DNA from: Calothrix parasitica NIES-267 | GTDB taxonomy: Bacteria; Cyanobacteriota; Cyanobacteriia; Cyanobacteriales; Nostocaceae | Length of the DNA: 64,000 nucleotides | Direction of reading: 5' to 3' | Assembly: GCF_002368095.1 (NCBI RefSeq) | Contig: NZ_AP018227.1 | Location: 8,352,001-8,416,000 of the forward strand | In this document: piece by piece, positions 28,993 through 37,566 of the stretch | Layout: each line of letters starts with the position of its first letter | Position numbering within the stretch: the first letter of the stretch is position 1 | Translations under genes and position numbers: made by a program | The notes under the pieces: generated by a model | What the model saw: the letters and a program-made list of their open reading frames with translations, nothing else | Told to the model about the DNA's origin: nothing | Database searches by the model: none

Positions 28993-29835
28993 CGGAATCA
29001 CCCCTCGTATACCTCCTCTACTCCCTTCAACATCTCCTTTATAACGAGGAATAACATGAATTCCCGCATGCATTACATTTTGTCCTGCATCTCGATTAAT
29101 ATTCATTCCGATATTAAAACCATCTGGTGCAAATTCTTTACCAATTATTTCTTGCACTTTGTTAGCCATCAACCAACAAGCGGATTGTTCTTTGAAAGGT
29201 AATTCAAAATAGTTGCTGACGTGACGTTTGGGAATAATTAATGTATGTCCTTTGCTTAAGGGATATCCATCGAGCATTGCATATGCTGTTGCTGATTCGG
29301 TTAGCAATATCAGGCTTTTACGAGGATTACAGAATATACAGTTTTCGGATGAATGCTTGTGGTGATTGTAGTGAATATATTCGTAAATTTCGCAGTATTC
29401 GTTTGAAAGTATTGAATTAAAGGGAAGTTTTACATTACATTGATATGTGGGCTTCTTATGAACGTAATGTTCTCGAAATCCTTCTCTTTTGATATCTCTT
29501 CTAACTGCAAAATAAGCTTTACCTCCCGGTTTTAATAAATGGGATATTTCCATTAAAACGCTGGTTTGTTCTTCTGCAAATAGTACGTTTAAAACATAAA
29601 AACAAATTATTGTATCGAATTTATTTTGAGGATATTCGGGGTAATAGTGAGGGTCGTAACCTGTAATATCAATTCCTTTTCTTTGTAATACTCTGACATC
29701 GTTACCGAAACCACAGCCGAAGTCTAAAATTTTGCCTTTAAGTAATTCCTGTTTTAATAAAATTTTTGCTGGATAGGATAAATTCGTCCTTTCCATTGCT
29801 GTAAGGTGACTAAAATTATTCTTCTGTTTTTTCAT
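28969..29835 (-). CDS. Fusion of a class I methyltransferase and a HIT domain protein
   Basis: A 288-residue two-domain protein. Residues 25-120 form a SAM methyltransferase (KILDFGCGFGNDVRVL, DTIICFYVLNVL, LLKPGGKAYFAVRR). Residues 160-280 form a HIT nucleotide-hydrolase domain with CIFC (C166, C169), HTLIIPKRHV and DAGQNVMHAGIHVIPRYKGD. The histidine triad HxHxH reads H256-A-G-I-H260, so the middle, nucleophilic His is Gly. The C-terminus (KRRGAQR and stop) is read from the inverted repeat of the adjacent GxxExxY cassette. Either the native end was replaced or it was short. Substrate unknown; HIT hydrolase activity is doubtful. Confidence 0.85.
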   Translation of the reverse strand: MKKQKNNFSHLTAMERTNLSYPAKILLKQELLKGKILDFGCGFGNDVRVLQRKGIDITGYDPHYYPEYPQNKFDTIICFYVLNVLFAEEQTSVLMEISHLLKPGGKAYFAVRRDIKREGFREHYVHKKPTYQCNVKLPFNSILSNEYCEIYEYIHYNHHKHSSENCIFCNPRKSLILLTESATAYAMLDGYPLSKGHTLIIPKRHVSNYFELPFKEQSACWLMANKVQEIIGKEFAPDGFNIGMNINRDAGQNVMHAGIHVIPRYKGDVEGSRGGIRGVIPKRRGAQR

Positions 29836-30011
29836 TTAATGATAATTTTCATTAGATATAGAGAAATTAATCGATGTTGTTAAAACTTCGATTTCAGGAT
29901 TAAAACTTATTTATTAATTTAAAATATAGCTTAATGAAGTAGTTATGATGTTCAGTAAATTTTCGTATTAATTTTTTGTTAGTGCGGAGTTTATCTGAAA
30001 ATAAAAAGTAT

Positions 30012-30506
30012 TTACATTAATGGCTGGAGATTATCTAAATCGGCTATTTGAACTTGCTGACCGTTACGAAACATTCTTTTTTGCAATCGGGGAAAGTCCG
30101 CTATTTCATATTCGCGTCTTTCTCCACCCATAATATAAATTAAGTCTTGTTCAAAAGGATTTTTTAAGTGATGTCCAACAGAAGGAGTAGGAAAACCAAT
30201 GAAATCACCTTCTCCTACCTCAAATTCTTCGTTATCTATTTCAGCTATACCTTTTCCCGAAAGAATATAAATAAATTCTTCCTCAAATTGGTGGGAATGA
30301 TAGATGAATGATTCTTTTCCTGGTAGTATTTTTGCTAGATGAAATCCTATTCTTTGTAAACCTACTGCTTCACTAAGGGATACTCCGCTTATTTCTGAAT
30401 TTGGATTCAATGGATGTGAAAACTTTTTTTGAGGAAGTTGTTTGATTGCTTCTGCTTTAATGAGTGGGTTTGGTTTTTCGTTGTTAGTCATGGTTTTAAA
30501 AATCAA
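30012..30506 (-). CDS. Cupin domain protein
   Basis: A 164-residue single-domain cupin. The first metal-binding motif is HSHQFEEEFIYILSGKG (HxH...E), and the second region GDFIGFPTPSVGHHLKN contains the last His. It starts at an ATG preceded by an alternative in-frame Met (MIFKTMTNNEK). Family members range from sugar isomerases to dioxygenases, so the activity is not inferred. It sits between the methyltransferase-HIT gene and the radical SAM pair, all on the minus strand. Confidence 0.85.
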   Translation of the reverse strand: MIFKTMTNNEKPNPLIKAEAIKQLPQKKFSHPLNPNSEISGVSLSEAVGLQRIGFHLAKILPGKESFIYHSHQFEEEFIYILSGKGIAEIDNEEFEVGEGDFIGFPTPSVGHHLKNPFEQDLIYIMGGERREYEIADFPRLQKRMFRNGQQVQIADLDNLQPLM

Positions 30507-30561
30507 GAAATTTCTAAAAAACTAAGAGCGCAAAGAAAACAATAAAGAGAGAATATATAGA

Positions 30562-31899
30562 TTAAGTTCTTTTGGCTAAAATCACATAGTCATCTAATGT
30601 ATAGCACGATTGAAACCTTTGATTTAAGTATTTTTGAAGTATGCTTGTCATCTGTAGTTGTTTCGGTAATTTTTCTTGAGCAAATTTAGCAAATTCAGCA
30701 ATTTTCAAAGGACTTCTTAATCCTGTTGAATTTAAATATCTATACCATACTAATTCTAATCCTAGTTCTGCTAATAATTTATTAACTAATCTTTTTTCAT
30801 GTTCGTGGTCTTCACATTGATAAGCATCATAGCCTTTATATAATGATTTATCTTGGATAATTAACAGTGCATAACCATCATCTTTTAAACTGCTATCAAT
30901 AATCTGCGTATATATTTTGTTAGCTTCAATTTTTTGTACGGAATCTTTAAAGAAACAGTGAGAAATAACGACGAAATCAAAGAAATCTGTTGGGATATTA
31001 CTTGTTTTTTTATTCCAATTGAATATATCTGTAGTTACGAAGCGAAAAAAAGCATTAACAGGACTTTTGTGCGATTCTATATATCTTCGCCAAAATTGTA
31101 AACCCCGAAATTGAAATGCATTTTGCTTTTCTAACGAATAATAAGAGATATGCATCTGGGGAATCTTAAAAAAGCCGCTGGTACTTTGCAAAAACAAAGC
31201 TAAACCATAAGCTACTGTTCCCGGCCCTGCTGCAATATCTAATATGTTAATATTACTTGGTAAATGTCCAGATTCGTAAATTAAAAACCAAGCTATATAA
31301 ACGCAATATACATTTTCTAGAAAATACTTCATATAGTAAACGTGTGGAGTCAGACTAAAACGATAATCTGGGTCTTTTCCACACTTTAAATTATTAATAT
31401 CTTCTAAAGCATCTTCGAGTTTAATTATTAATTCTTTGTCTGGAATTCGACGAAACTCTTCTTTGAGATATTCAACTAACTGAGCTTCAAAATCATCAAA
31501 TATTCTTTCGTCTATACCAGTACATTGTAATTTATGATCATCATGTTGAATTAAGTTAAATGCTTTGTAAATAAATTTAATAAATTCTGGTTCTAAAACT
31601 AATTTAAGATTATTTTGATTCTGATTTTCAACAGCTATAGGTAAATTCGCCTTTTCTTCTAATTCCTGTAATGCTGTGTTGAGTTTTCCACTTAAAATCG
31701 CTGTTTCTTGCTTATATTTTTTTGCAGAATTTTCAAGCTGTAATTTATCTCTAAATAGTTTTTCTAAATAAGATAATCTTGCACCGGATTTTTCAATTAG
31801 TCGCAAAAACTTTATTGCTTGAAGCTTGTTACCCTGTTGCAAAGCTAATTTTAATTTGAGAGAATAATACCAATTAGAGATAAGTTTAATCATAACCAA
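30562..31899 (-). CDS. SAM-dependent methyltransferase-like protein, 445 aa
   Basis: The middle of the protein holds a class I SAM-binding motif (INILDIAAGPGTVAYGLALFL). A later segment, FDFVVISHCFFKDSVQK, resembles motif IV, and DDGYALLIIQDKSLYKG follows. The first 100 residues are a charged coiled-coil-like region. It overlaps the upstream radical SAM gene by 14 bp (31886-31899), so the two are translationally coupled and probably work together. I do not recognise a precise family. Confidence 0.7.
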   Translation of the reverse strand: MVMIKLISNWYYSLKLKLALQQGNKLQAIKFLRLIEKSGARLSYLEKLFRDKLQLENSAKKYKQETAILSGKLNTALQELEEKANLPIAVENQNQNNLKLVLEPEFIKFIYKAFNLIQHDDHKLQCTGIDERIFDDFEAQLVEYLKEEFRRIPDKELIIKLEDALEDINNLKCGKDPDYRFSLTPHVYYMKYFLENVYCVYIAWFLIYESGHLPSNINILDIAAGPGTVAYGLALFLQSTSGFFKIPQMHISYYSLEKQNAFQFRGLQFWRRYIESHKSPVNAFFRFVTTDIFNWNKKTSNIPTDFFDFVVISHCFFKDSVQKIEANKIYTQIIDSSLKDDGYALLIIQDKSLYKGYDAYQCEDHEHEKRLVNKLLAELGLELVWYRYLNSTGLRSPLKIAEFAKFAQEKLPKQLQMTSILQKYLNQRFQSCYTLDDYVILAKRT

Positions 31900-32806
31900 A
31901 ACCGGCTTTTCCTTCCCTTATTTCTACATCCGGAAGGTTAGACATTAATTTTTCTTTGAATCTTATATAGCTTAGTTTTTCTTTGTCGTACCACCAAGCG
32001 TATTTCTGCTTAACTTCTTCTGCTGCTTCACGAGTTGTAGCCACAAGCGAACGATTTTGGCTAGAGTGAAAATCCTGAATTACGACTCTATCTGCTATTT
32101 TCAATTTCTCAATAAAAGTCCCTTCGTCTTTCTCTAAAGTCGGAAGTAAAGGAGTGATTGTAATCGAAATTTTGGGAATAAAGCCTTTATCAGAATCAAT
32201 GCTTTGCTTAACTTTTTTAATCGCGTTTATTCTAGCTCGAATACTTGGCGATCGCGGTTCAAAGTCTCGTCTGACAGATTCGCTTCCTGTGGGGATACTC
32301 ATATTAACTCGTAAGTGCTTAAATCTTTGTAAAAAATCAATATCTCTAGTAATAATTGGACTGCGAGTTTGAATTACTAATACTGGACTGTAGGGATGCA
32401 TTACTTCTAATAAAGAGCGAGTTAATTCATATTTTGATTCGATTGGCTGATAGGGGTCTGTGACGCTACTCATATAAATTCGAGGAGGTTTATCGAGATT
32501 TTTTTTGTACCATCGCTCTAATTCTTGTTCTAAGACTTCCGCAGCATTTTCTTTGATAATTACCCATTTTCCCCAATCCTCACGCATCTTTGAATTAGGA
32601 CTAAAAGCCGCAGCATAACAATAACTACAGCCATATTGACAGCCACGATAGGGATTTAAAGTAAAGTCATATGCACTAATAAAACCGCTTGCTTTTGTTA
32701 GCAAAGATTTAGCATTTTGTTCGTAAACGTTAATATCTCCGAATACTTCTTTTACTAATTTTGTGGGAGTGTTGATGCAGTAATATTGGTATTGTGGTTT
32801 TGGCAT
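31886..32806 (-). CDS. Radical SAM protein, spore photoproduct lyase-like family
   Basis: A 306-residue protein with the radical SAM cluster motif RGCQYGCSYCYAA (C56, C60, C63) near the N-terminus, followed by IYMSSVTDPYQPIE, VMHPYSPVLVIQTRS and ISITPLLP-type strands typical of the SPL-like (PA0069-type) group. It needs a 4Fe-4S cluster and SAM; the substrate of this group is unknown to me. It is the first gene of a two-gene operon with the overlapping methyltransferase-like gene. Confidence 0.85.
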   Translation of the reverse strand: MPKPQYQYYCINTPTKLVKEVFGDINVYEQNAKSLLTKASGFISAYDFTLNPYRGCQYGCSYCYAAAFSPNSKMREDWGKWVIIKENAAEVLEQELERWYKKNLDKPPRIYMSSVTDPYQPIESKYELTRSLLEVMHPYSPVLVIQTRSPIITRDIDFLQRFKHLRVNMSIPTGSESVRRDFEPRSPSIRARINAIKKVKQSIDSDKGFIPKISITITPLLPTLEKDEGTFIEKLKIADRVVIQDFHSSQNRSLVATTREAAEEVKQKYAWWYDKEKLSYIRFKEKLMSNLPDVEIREGKAGFGYD

Positions 32807-32914
32807 TTTTATAAAAAGGGAGTGGGGAATAGAAATATTTCAATATTTTCAATTTTATTTTAATTAAAATGGTGCGTTAGAATAATGTCATAACGCACCC
32901 TACACCCTACACTG

Positions 32915-33019
32915 TATAGCAGTTTTCAGTTGGATAGAATACACCCCTCTCCTTGAGAAGGAGAGGGGCTGGGGGTGAGGTCTATCAAAGTGTATTGCAC
33001 TCAACCGAAAAGCGCTATA
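32915..33019. repeat. 105-bp MITE-like element, copy 1
   Basis: The terminal inverted repeats are TATAGCAGTTTTCAGTTG on the left and, reversed, TATAGCGCTTTTCGGTTG on the right. The core carries CCTCTCCTTGAGAAGGAGAG, a strong hairpin. Copy 2 (48817-48921) has the same length and differs at 7 positions. TA at both ends may be the target duplication. Confidence 0.85.
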
Positions 33020-33044
33020 TTTAAAATTTGGTAACTGCTAACTG

Positions 33045-33830
33045 CTAATTTTTTATGGATTCTCCTAAGTGGAGGCTAGTAAAATAAGTCATATAAATCA
33101 AGCCTCTTTTATTCTTAAACTGCTCATATAAATTTTCAAAATTAGTAATTAATTTATCGTAATCTTCCCCTGATTTAGGAAGATAAGAAACACTCATTGC
33201 ACGTCCAATTAATCCGGTAAAATCTAATTCTTGTTGATAAACAAAATTGTATTCTTCAAAGTTTTTAAAATAAGTTGTCTCTTTTAAAGGTTCAATAGAT
33301 TTCATCTTTGATTCTGCGGGATGATTATTCGATGCTTCACGGATAATTCGGCTATATTCTGCGGTAAATTCATCTTTTTCATCGCGAAAATTCCAAACTA
33401 CAGCTAATTTACCTTTTGGTTTCAAAATACGCTGAAATTCTCTTAAAGTTGGTTCGGGAGTAAACCAGTGAAACGCTTGAAAACAAGTTACTAAATCAAC
33501 GGATTCATCTGGTAAATTAGTATTTTCTGCCGTCCCATCTTTCCATTCCACCAAAGATGTATTATCTCTAATCCCAGCATTTCTCATTTCTTCGTTTGGT
33601 TCGATAGCAGTTACTTTCACACCATGAGTAGCTAATAACCGCGAAGAAATTCCAGTACCCGCTCCAATATCTGCTGCTGTGATTGGTAAGGTAAAATTTT
33701 CCAGGATTTTATCAATTGCTGCTGTTGGATAGCTGGGACGATATTTTACGTAATCTTCGACTCTATCGGTAAATCTATTTTGGGGATTTAGTGTGTGTAA
33801 TGGTGTTATTTCTTTGTTGGTTTCGGTCAT
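33045..33830 (-). CDS. Class I SAM-dependent methyltransferase, copy 1 of a tandem pair
   Basis: A 261-residue UbiE/type 11 methyltransferase. Motif I is AADIGAGTGISSRLLA, motif II VTAIEPNEEM, and motif IV VDLVTCFQAFHWF, followed by LKPKGKLAVVWNF. It is a close paralogue of the downstream-located 33901-34668 gene on the same strand, including the N-terminus (LNPxNRFxDxxExYxKYRPxYP). Substrate unknown; the HWF motif is common in a subgroup acting on small molecules. Confidence 0.88.
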   Translation of the reverse strand: MTETNKEITPLHTLNPQNRFTDRVEDYVKYRPSYPTAAIDKILENFTLPITAADIGAGTGISSRLLATHGVKVTAIEPNEEMRNAGIRDNTSLVEWKDGTAENTNLPDESVDLVTCFQAFHWFTPEPTLREFQRILKPKGKLAVVWNFRDEKDEFTAEYSRIIREASNNHPAESKMKSIEPLKETTYFKNFEEYNFVYQQELDFTGLIGRAMSVSYLPKSGEDYDKLITNFENLYEQFKNKRGLIYMTYFTSLHLGESIKN

Positions 33831-33900
33831 TTTTATTGGTTATAAAAAGATACACTCGGGAAACCTCACCGGCGGTGTGAGGTAAAATATGAAATTATAT

Positions 33901-34668
33901 TTATGATACACCGGCAAGATATACGCTATTACGATAAACAAGATAAACGAAACCGTTTTGATTACAAAAGCGCTGATATAAATCTTCTAAACCATTAACA
34001 AGTTGCTTTTGTACTGTTTCTTCGGAGGAAATAAACGAAACGCTTTTAGCCAGACCAGTTAAACTTGATAAATCTAATTCTTGTTGATAAGGAAATTTAT
34101 AGCAATCAATATATTCAAATTCTAAACTTTCTCGCAAAGGTTCAATTTTAGAACTAAAATCTGTTGGTGGACGATTATTTGCAGCTTTACTAACTAATTC
34201 ACCATAAGCTTGTGTAAATTTATCTTCGCGATTGATATCTTGAAAAACTATTGCTAATCTTCCTTGTGGTTTAATAATACGACGAAATTCGATTAAAGTT
34301 GGTTGAGGATTAAACCAGTGAAAAGCTTGAAAACAAGTGATTAAATCAACCGAAGCATCTGGTAAATTAGTCGCTTCCGCACTTCCATTTTTCCATTCAA
34401 CATTTTGATGTTTCTCAGCAGCTTCTCTCATCGCTGAATTTGGCTCAATTGCAATTACATTTACACCTTTATCGGCTAACTGACGCGCAGCAATTCCCGT
34501 ACCAGCACCAATATCTGCCGCTACAAGTTGATTTGTTGAGGCGAAATTTTCTAAGATTTTATCAATAACTTCATCTGGATAAAGCGGACGGTATTTTGTA
34601 TAGTTTTCTGCTTTATCGGAGAAGCGATTTAAGGGATTGAGATTGTATAGAGGTGTATTGAAATTCAT
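33901..34668 (-). CDS. Class I SAM-dependent methyltransferase, copy 2 of a tandem pair
   Basis: A 255-residue paralogue of the neighbouring methyltransferase, with motif I AADIGAGTGIAARQLA and motif IV VDLITCFQAFHWF. It is the first gene of the pair, divergent from the P450 at 34854. A 70-bp gap separates the copies. They have diverged well beyond recent duplication, so separate substrates are possible. A half element of the CCTCACCC repeat family (about 34703-34750) lies upstream. Confidence 0.88.
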   Translation of the reverse strand: MNFNTPLYNLNPLNRFSDKAENYTKYRPLYPDEVIDKILENFASTNQLVAADIGAGTGIAARQLADKGVNVIAIEPNSAMREAAEKHQNVEWKNGSAEATNLPDASVDLITCFQAFHWFNPQPTLIEFRRIIKPQGRLAIVFQDINREDKFTQAYGELVSKAANNRPPTDFSSKIEPLRESLEFEYIDCYKFPYQQELDLSSLTGLAKSVSFISSEETVQKQLVNGLEDLYQRFCNQNGFVYLVYRNSVYLAGVS

Positions 34669-34853
34669 TAATATTAGTTCAATTCGTATACCGTATAAAT
34701 TTTACCTCACCCTATCCTCGGGGACATCCCTCTCCATAAGGGAAAGGGAAATAGACTGAAGTTTCTATACAAAAGTCAAATACGAACATTAAAAATGACA
34801 CTGTGATATTAACATTCATCTAATTACCATAATTACAACATTTTTTTACAATA

Positions 34854-36314
34854 ATGACTAAATTAACAGTTCCCGGTCCTCAACCTTTACCGTTGGTTGG
34901 AAGGAATATATTAGTATCAAAATTTGTTAGAGATTCTTTAGGATTTACAAATCAATTATTCCAAGAATACGGTAAATTAGTTTCCCTTGCTCGTGGTGGT
35001 AGAACAAATCTTTATTCTCCTGTACCGAATTGTCCCGGTACTGTTTTTACTTATGGTGCTGAAAACATTCAAAAAGTTACAACGAACCATGAAATTTATT
35101 ATAAATATCCTTTAACAGGTGGACTTTATAGTAGAAAAGATGAATCTCCTAGAACCGAACCCTTAAAACATTTTGGTGTCGGATTATTTGGTGTAAATAG
35201 CGACGAACATCGTCGTCACCGTCAGTTATTAATGCCAGCTTTTCATCAGAAACGTATCGAGTCTTACCGTGATACCTTCGTCGAAATTACTGAATCGGTG
35301 AGTCAAGAAATCGAAGTTAATCAAGTCACAGATATAGCGAAATTAATGCGATTACTGACATTAAGAATAGCTACCAAAACTTTATTCGGTGCTGATATAG
35401 GAGAAAAAGGTAGTAAAAGTGCAGAACTTCTCAAACAAATTGGAATCTTATTAGGTAATCCCACAACAATGGTTTTACCTTTTGATTTACCGGGGTTTCC
35501 TTTCCACAGAATGATGACTTTGATGGCTGAGTTAGATGAGGATATGAGAGAAATAATTCGTTCTCGTCAAGCTACAGATATTGACACTGGAGATGTACTG
35601 TCCATGTTAATCAAAGCAAGGGATGCTGAAACCGGGATGACATTAACGGAAGACGAATTACTCGGACATGTCAGTGTAATATTTGCTGCTGGACACGAAA
35701 CCAGCGCTAATGCTTTAACCTGGACATTATTTTTACTTTCCCAACACCCAGAAATTGCAGCCGATTTATTAGACGAACTCGATACGGTATTAAAAGGAGA
35801 ACCACCAACCGTCGAACAATTGCAGCAATTACCGTTATTAGAGCGGGTTATTAAAGAAAGTATGAGAATATTAACCCCAGTACCTTGGAATGCTCGCGCT
35901 ACATCCCAAGCAACTACTTTAGAAGGTTATGAATTACCAACAGGAACCGAAGTTTGGGTGAGCATTTTTCATACTCATAGAAACCCCGAAATTTATCCAG
36001 AACCTTTGAAATTTAATCCCCAACGTTGGGAAACTTTAGAAGTAGATAATTTTCAATATAATCCGTTTAGTGCTGGTTCGCGTAAATGTATTGGAGCGGG
36101 TTTTGCAATGATGGAAATTAAGATTGTATTAGCGATGTTGTTGCAGAAATTTCGCTTTCAATGTTTACCACAGCAAAAAATTACCTATAAAGCTTTAATT
36201 GTATTAGCACCAAAAGGTGGATTACCAATGTTGGTTAGTCAGCAAGATAGAGATTTTCATCAAGGTGTTGGAGAAGTGAAGGGGAATATTGGGGAATTAG
36301 TGGAGTTGGGGTGA
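34854..36314 (+). CDS. Cytochrome P450
   Basis: A 486-residue soluble-type P450. The I-helix is FAAGHETSANALTW (AGxET variant), the K-helix ExxR is KESMR, and the heme-binding loop is FSAGSRKCIGAGFA (normally FxxGxRxCxG). The N-terminus PGPQPLPLVGR lacks a membrane anchor. It is a heme monooxygenase needing a ferredoxin partner that is not encoded nearby. I cannot assign a CYP family. The divergent methyltransferase pair could belong to the same small-molecule pathway, which is inference from position only. Confidence 0.94.
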   Translation: MTKLTVPGPQPLPLVGRNILVSKFVRDSLGFTNQLFQEYGKLVSLARGGRTNLYSPVPNCPGTVFTYGAENIQKVTTNHEIYYKYPLTGGLYSRKDESPRTEPLKHFGVGLFGVNSDEHRRHRQLLMPAFHQKRIESYRDTFVEITESVSQEIEVNQVTDIAKLMRLLTLRIATKTLFGADIGEKGSKSAELLKQIGILLGNPTTMVLPFDLPGFPFHRMMTLMAELDEDMREIIRSRQATDIDTGDVLSMLIKARDAETGMTLTEDELLGHVSVIFAAGHETSANALTWTLFLLSQHPEIAADLLDELDTVLKGEPPTVEQLQQLPLLERVIKESMRILTPVPWNARATSQATTLEGYELPTGTEVWVSIFHTHRNPEIYPEPLKFNPQRWETLEVDNFQYNPFSAGSRKCIGAGFAMMEIKIVLAMLLQKFRFQCLPQQKITYKALIVLAPKGGLPMLVSQQDRDFHQGVGEVKGNIGELVELG

Positions 36315-36476
36315 TTCGTGAACAGTTATCAGTTGATAATTAATAAATTATTTCGGTCATTCAATTTTTATTTAAGGGTGTGTCATTATCATTTTCAAGA
36401 ATATTCCTGAACAAATAAACTATATAAAATAAGATGCTGAAAATAATTTGAAAAATACCCACAATTAACACAGAGG

Positions 36477-37382
36477 TTAAAAAAAATTATCACGCTGTCT
36501 ATCGGGATGGATAATTTCTTCTTTTAAAACACCATTGATATATCTTCTTTCCATTTTGACTGTTAAACATTTAGGTTGATATTCAACAAAAAATTCTTCC
36601 CATTTCTCATAATCATTAAACCAATTTTCGGTACAGATACACTGATGAAAACCTTCAATATTGTAATTCCATGTCATCCGATTAAATATTTTACCTTGAA
36701 AATATCTAGCTGATTCGATGGTTTCGCCTTTTCTACCTAAAATTCTACTGTTTAAAAGAATATTGCTATCGGGATGATATGAATTTACAACTTTAGAACC
36801 ATCTAAATTTTCAATTGTTTCATCTCTAAATTTAAAAATAGAACTAGATTCTGGTTCGTATTTTTGTAAGATATCTATGACGGCAACTTCATTTTCTTCA
36901 ATAAATCTTGAATCACCTATATAATAAGCACCTGTTTCATAACATTCTGCAATATAAAGCATCATGTTAGTTAGATTTCTATAAGATATACCGATATCGT
37001 GATATGTACGTGTAATAAGCGAGTTTTTTGTATTTTCTTCTGCACCAACTGCTGAAAAATATTCTCCTTCAAATTCAAAAATTGGAAACCAACCAAAAGG
37101 AAGCGATAAACCCCAAGCTTCTCCCATAATCTGTGACTCTTCTATTGCTTCTTCTAAAGAGAAAAATCGGAAAGCTTGAAAAAAACAACTTCCATCATCA
37201 ACCATCCCATTTCTCCATTGATAAAGCTCGTAAACTTCTTGAGTTAATCGAAATGGTAAATCCTGGACTTTTTCTTTTATTTCTTCAATAGCTAATCCCG
37301 GTTGTAACGATTCAATTGTAGAAGGTTTGTTATTCTCAAACCAATTTAAAATTCTATTTAGAGCGTTTGTTAATTCGGACAT
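36477..37382 (-). CDS. SMI1/KNR4 (SUKH) family protein
   Basis: The N-terminal half (MSELTNALNRILNWFENN, EEIKEKVQDLPFRLTQEVYELYQWRNGM, FRFFSLEEAI) is a SUKH/SMI1-KNR4 domain. The C-terminal third is unassigned. The frame extends to 37418, but I place the start at the internal ATG at 37382, because the chimera at 50945-51679 starts at the equivalent MSDLTNAL. SUKH proteins often act as immunity proteins against nuclease toxins, but no toxin is adjacent and cyanobacteria carry many stand-alone copies. Confidence 0.78.
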   Translation of the reverse strand: MSELTNALNRILNWFENNKPSTIESLQPGLAIEEIKEKVQDLPFRLTQEVYELYQWRNGMVDDGSCFFQAFRFFSLEEAIEESQIMGEAWGLSLPFGWFPIFEFEGEYFSAVGAEENTKNSLITRTYHDIGISYRNLTNMMLYIAECYETGAYYIGDSRFIEENEVAVIDILQKYEPESSSIFKFRDETIENLDGSKVVNSYHPDSNILLNSRILGRKGETIESARYFQGKIFNRMTWNYNIEGFHQCICTENWFNDYEKWEEFFVEYQPKCLTVKMERRYINGVLKEEIIHPDRQRDNFF

Positions 37383-37566
37383 TTTAAACCGCTTTGTGAT
37401 GCTAACAACTATTTCCAAAATAAACCAAATTAAATAAATAGTACATTCGCTCTAGTAAATATTTATAAAATTACAAATTAGATTTACCCCTTGCACATCA
37501 CGTAACGTCAGGTTTTAGGATGAATTCATCAACCGTATTTCTCTGGTAAAACAAGCGGAGGTGAAG

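Noticed and set aside
36477-37382. SUKH protein as immunity gene of a polymorphic toxin system
   Set aside because: No toxin-like gene within several kb; stand-alone SUKH genes are common, so the role is not claimed.
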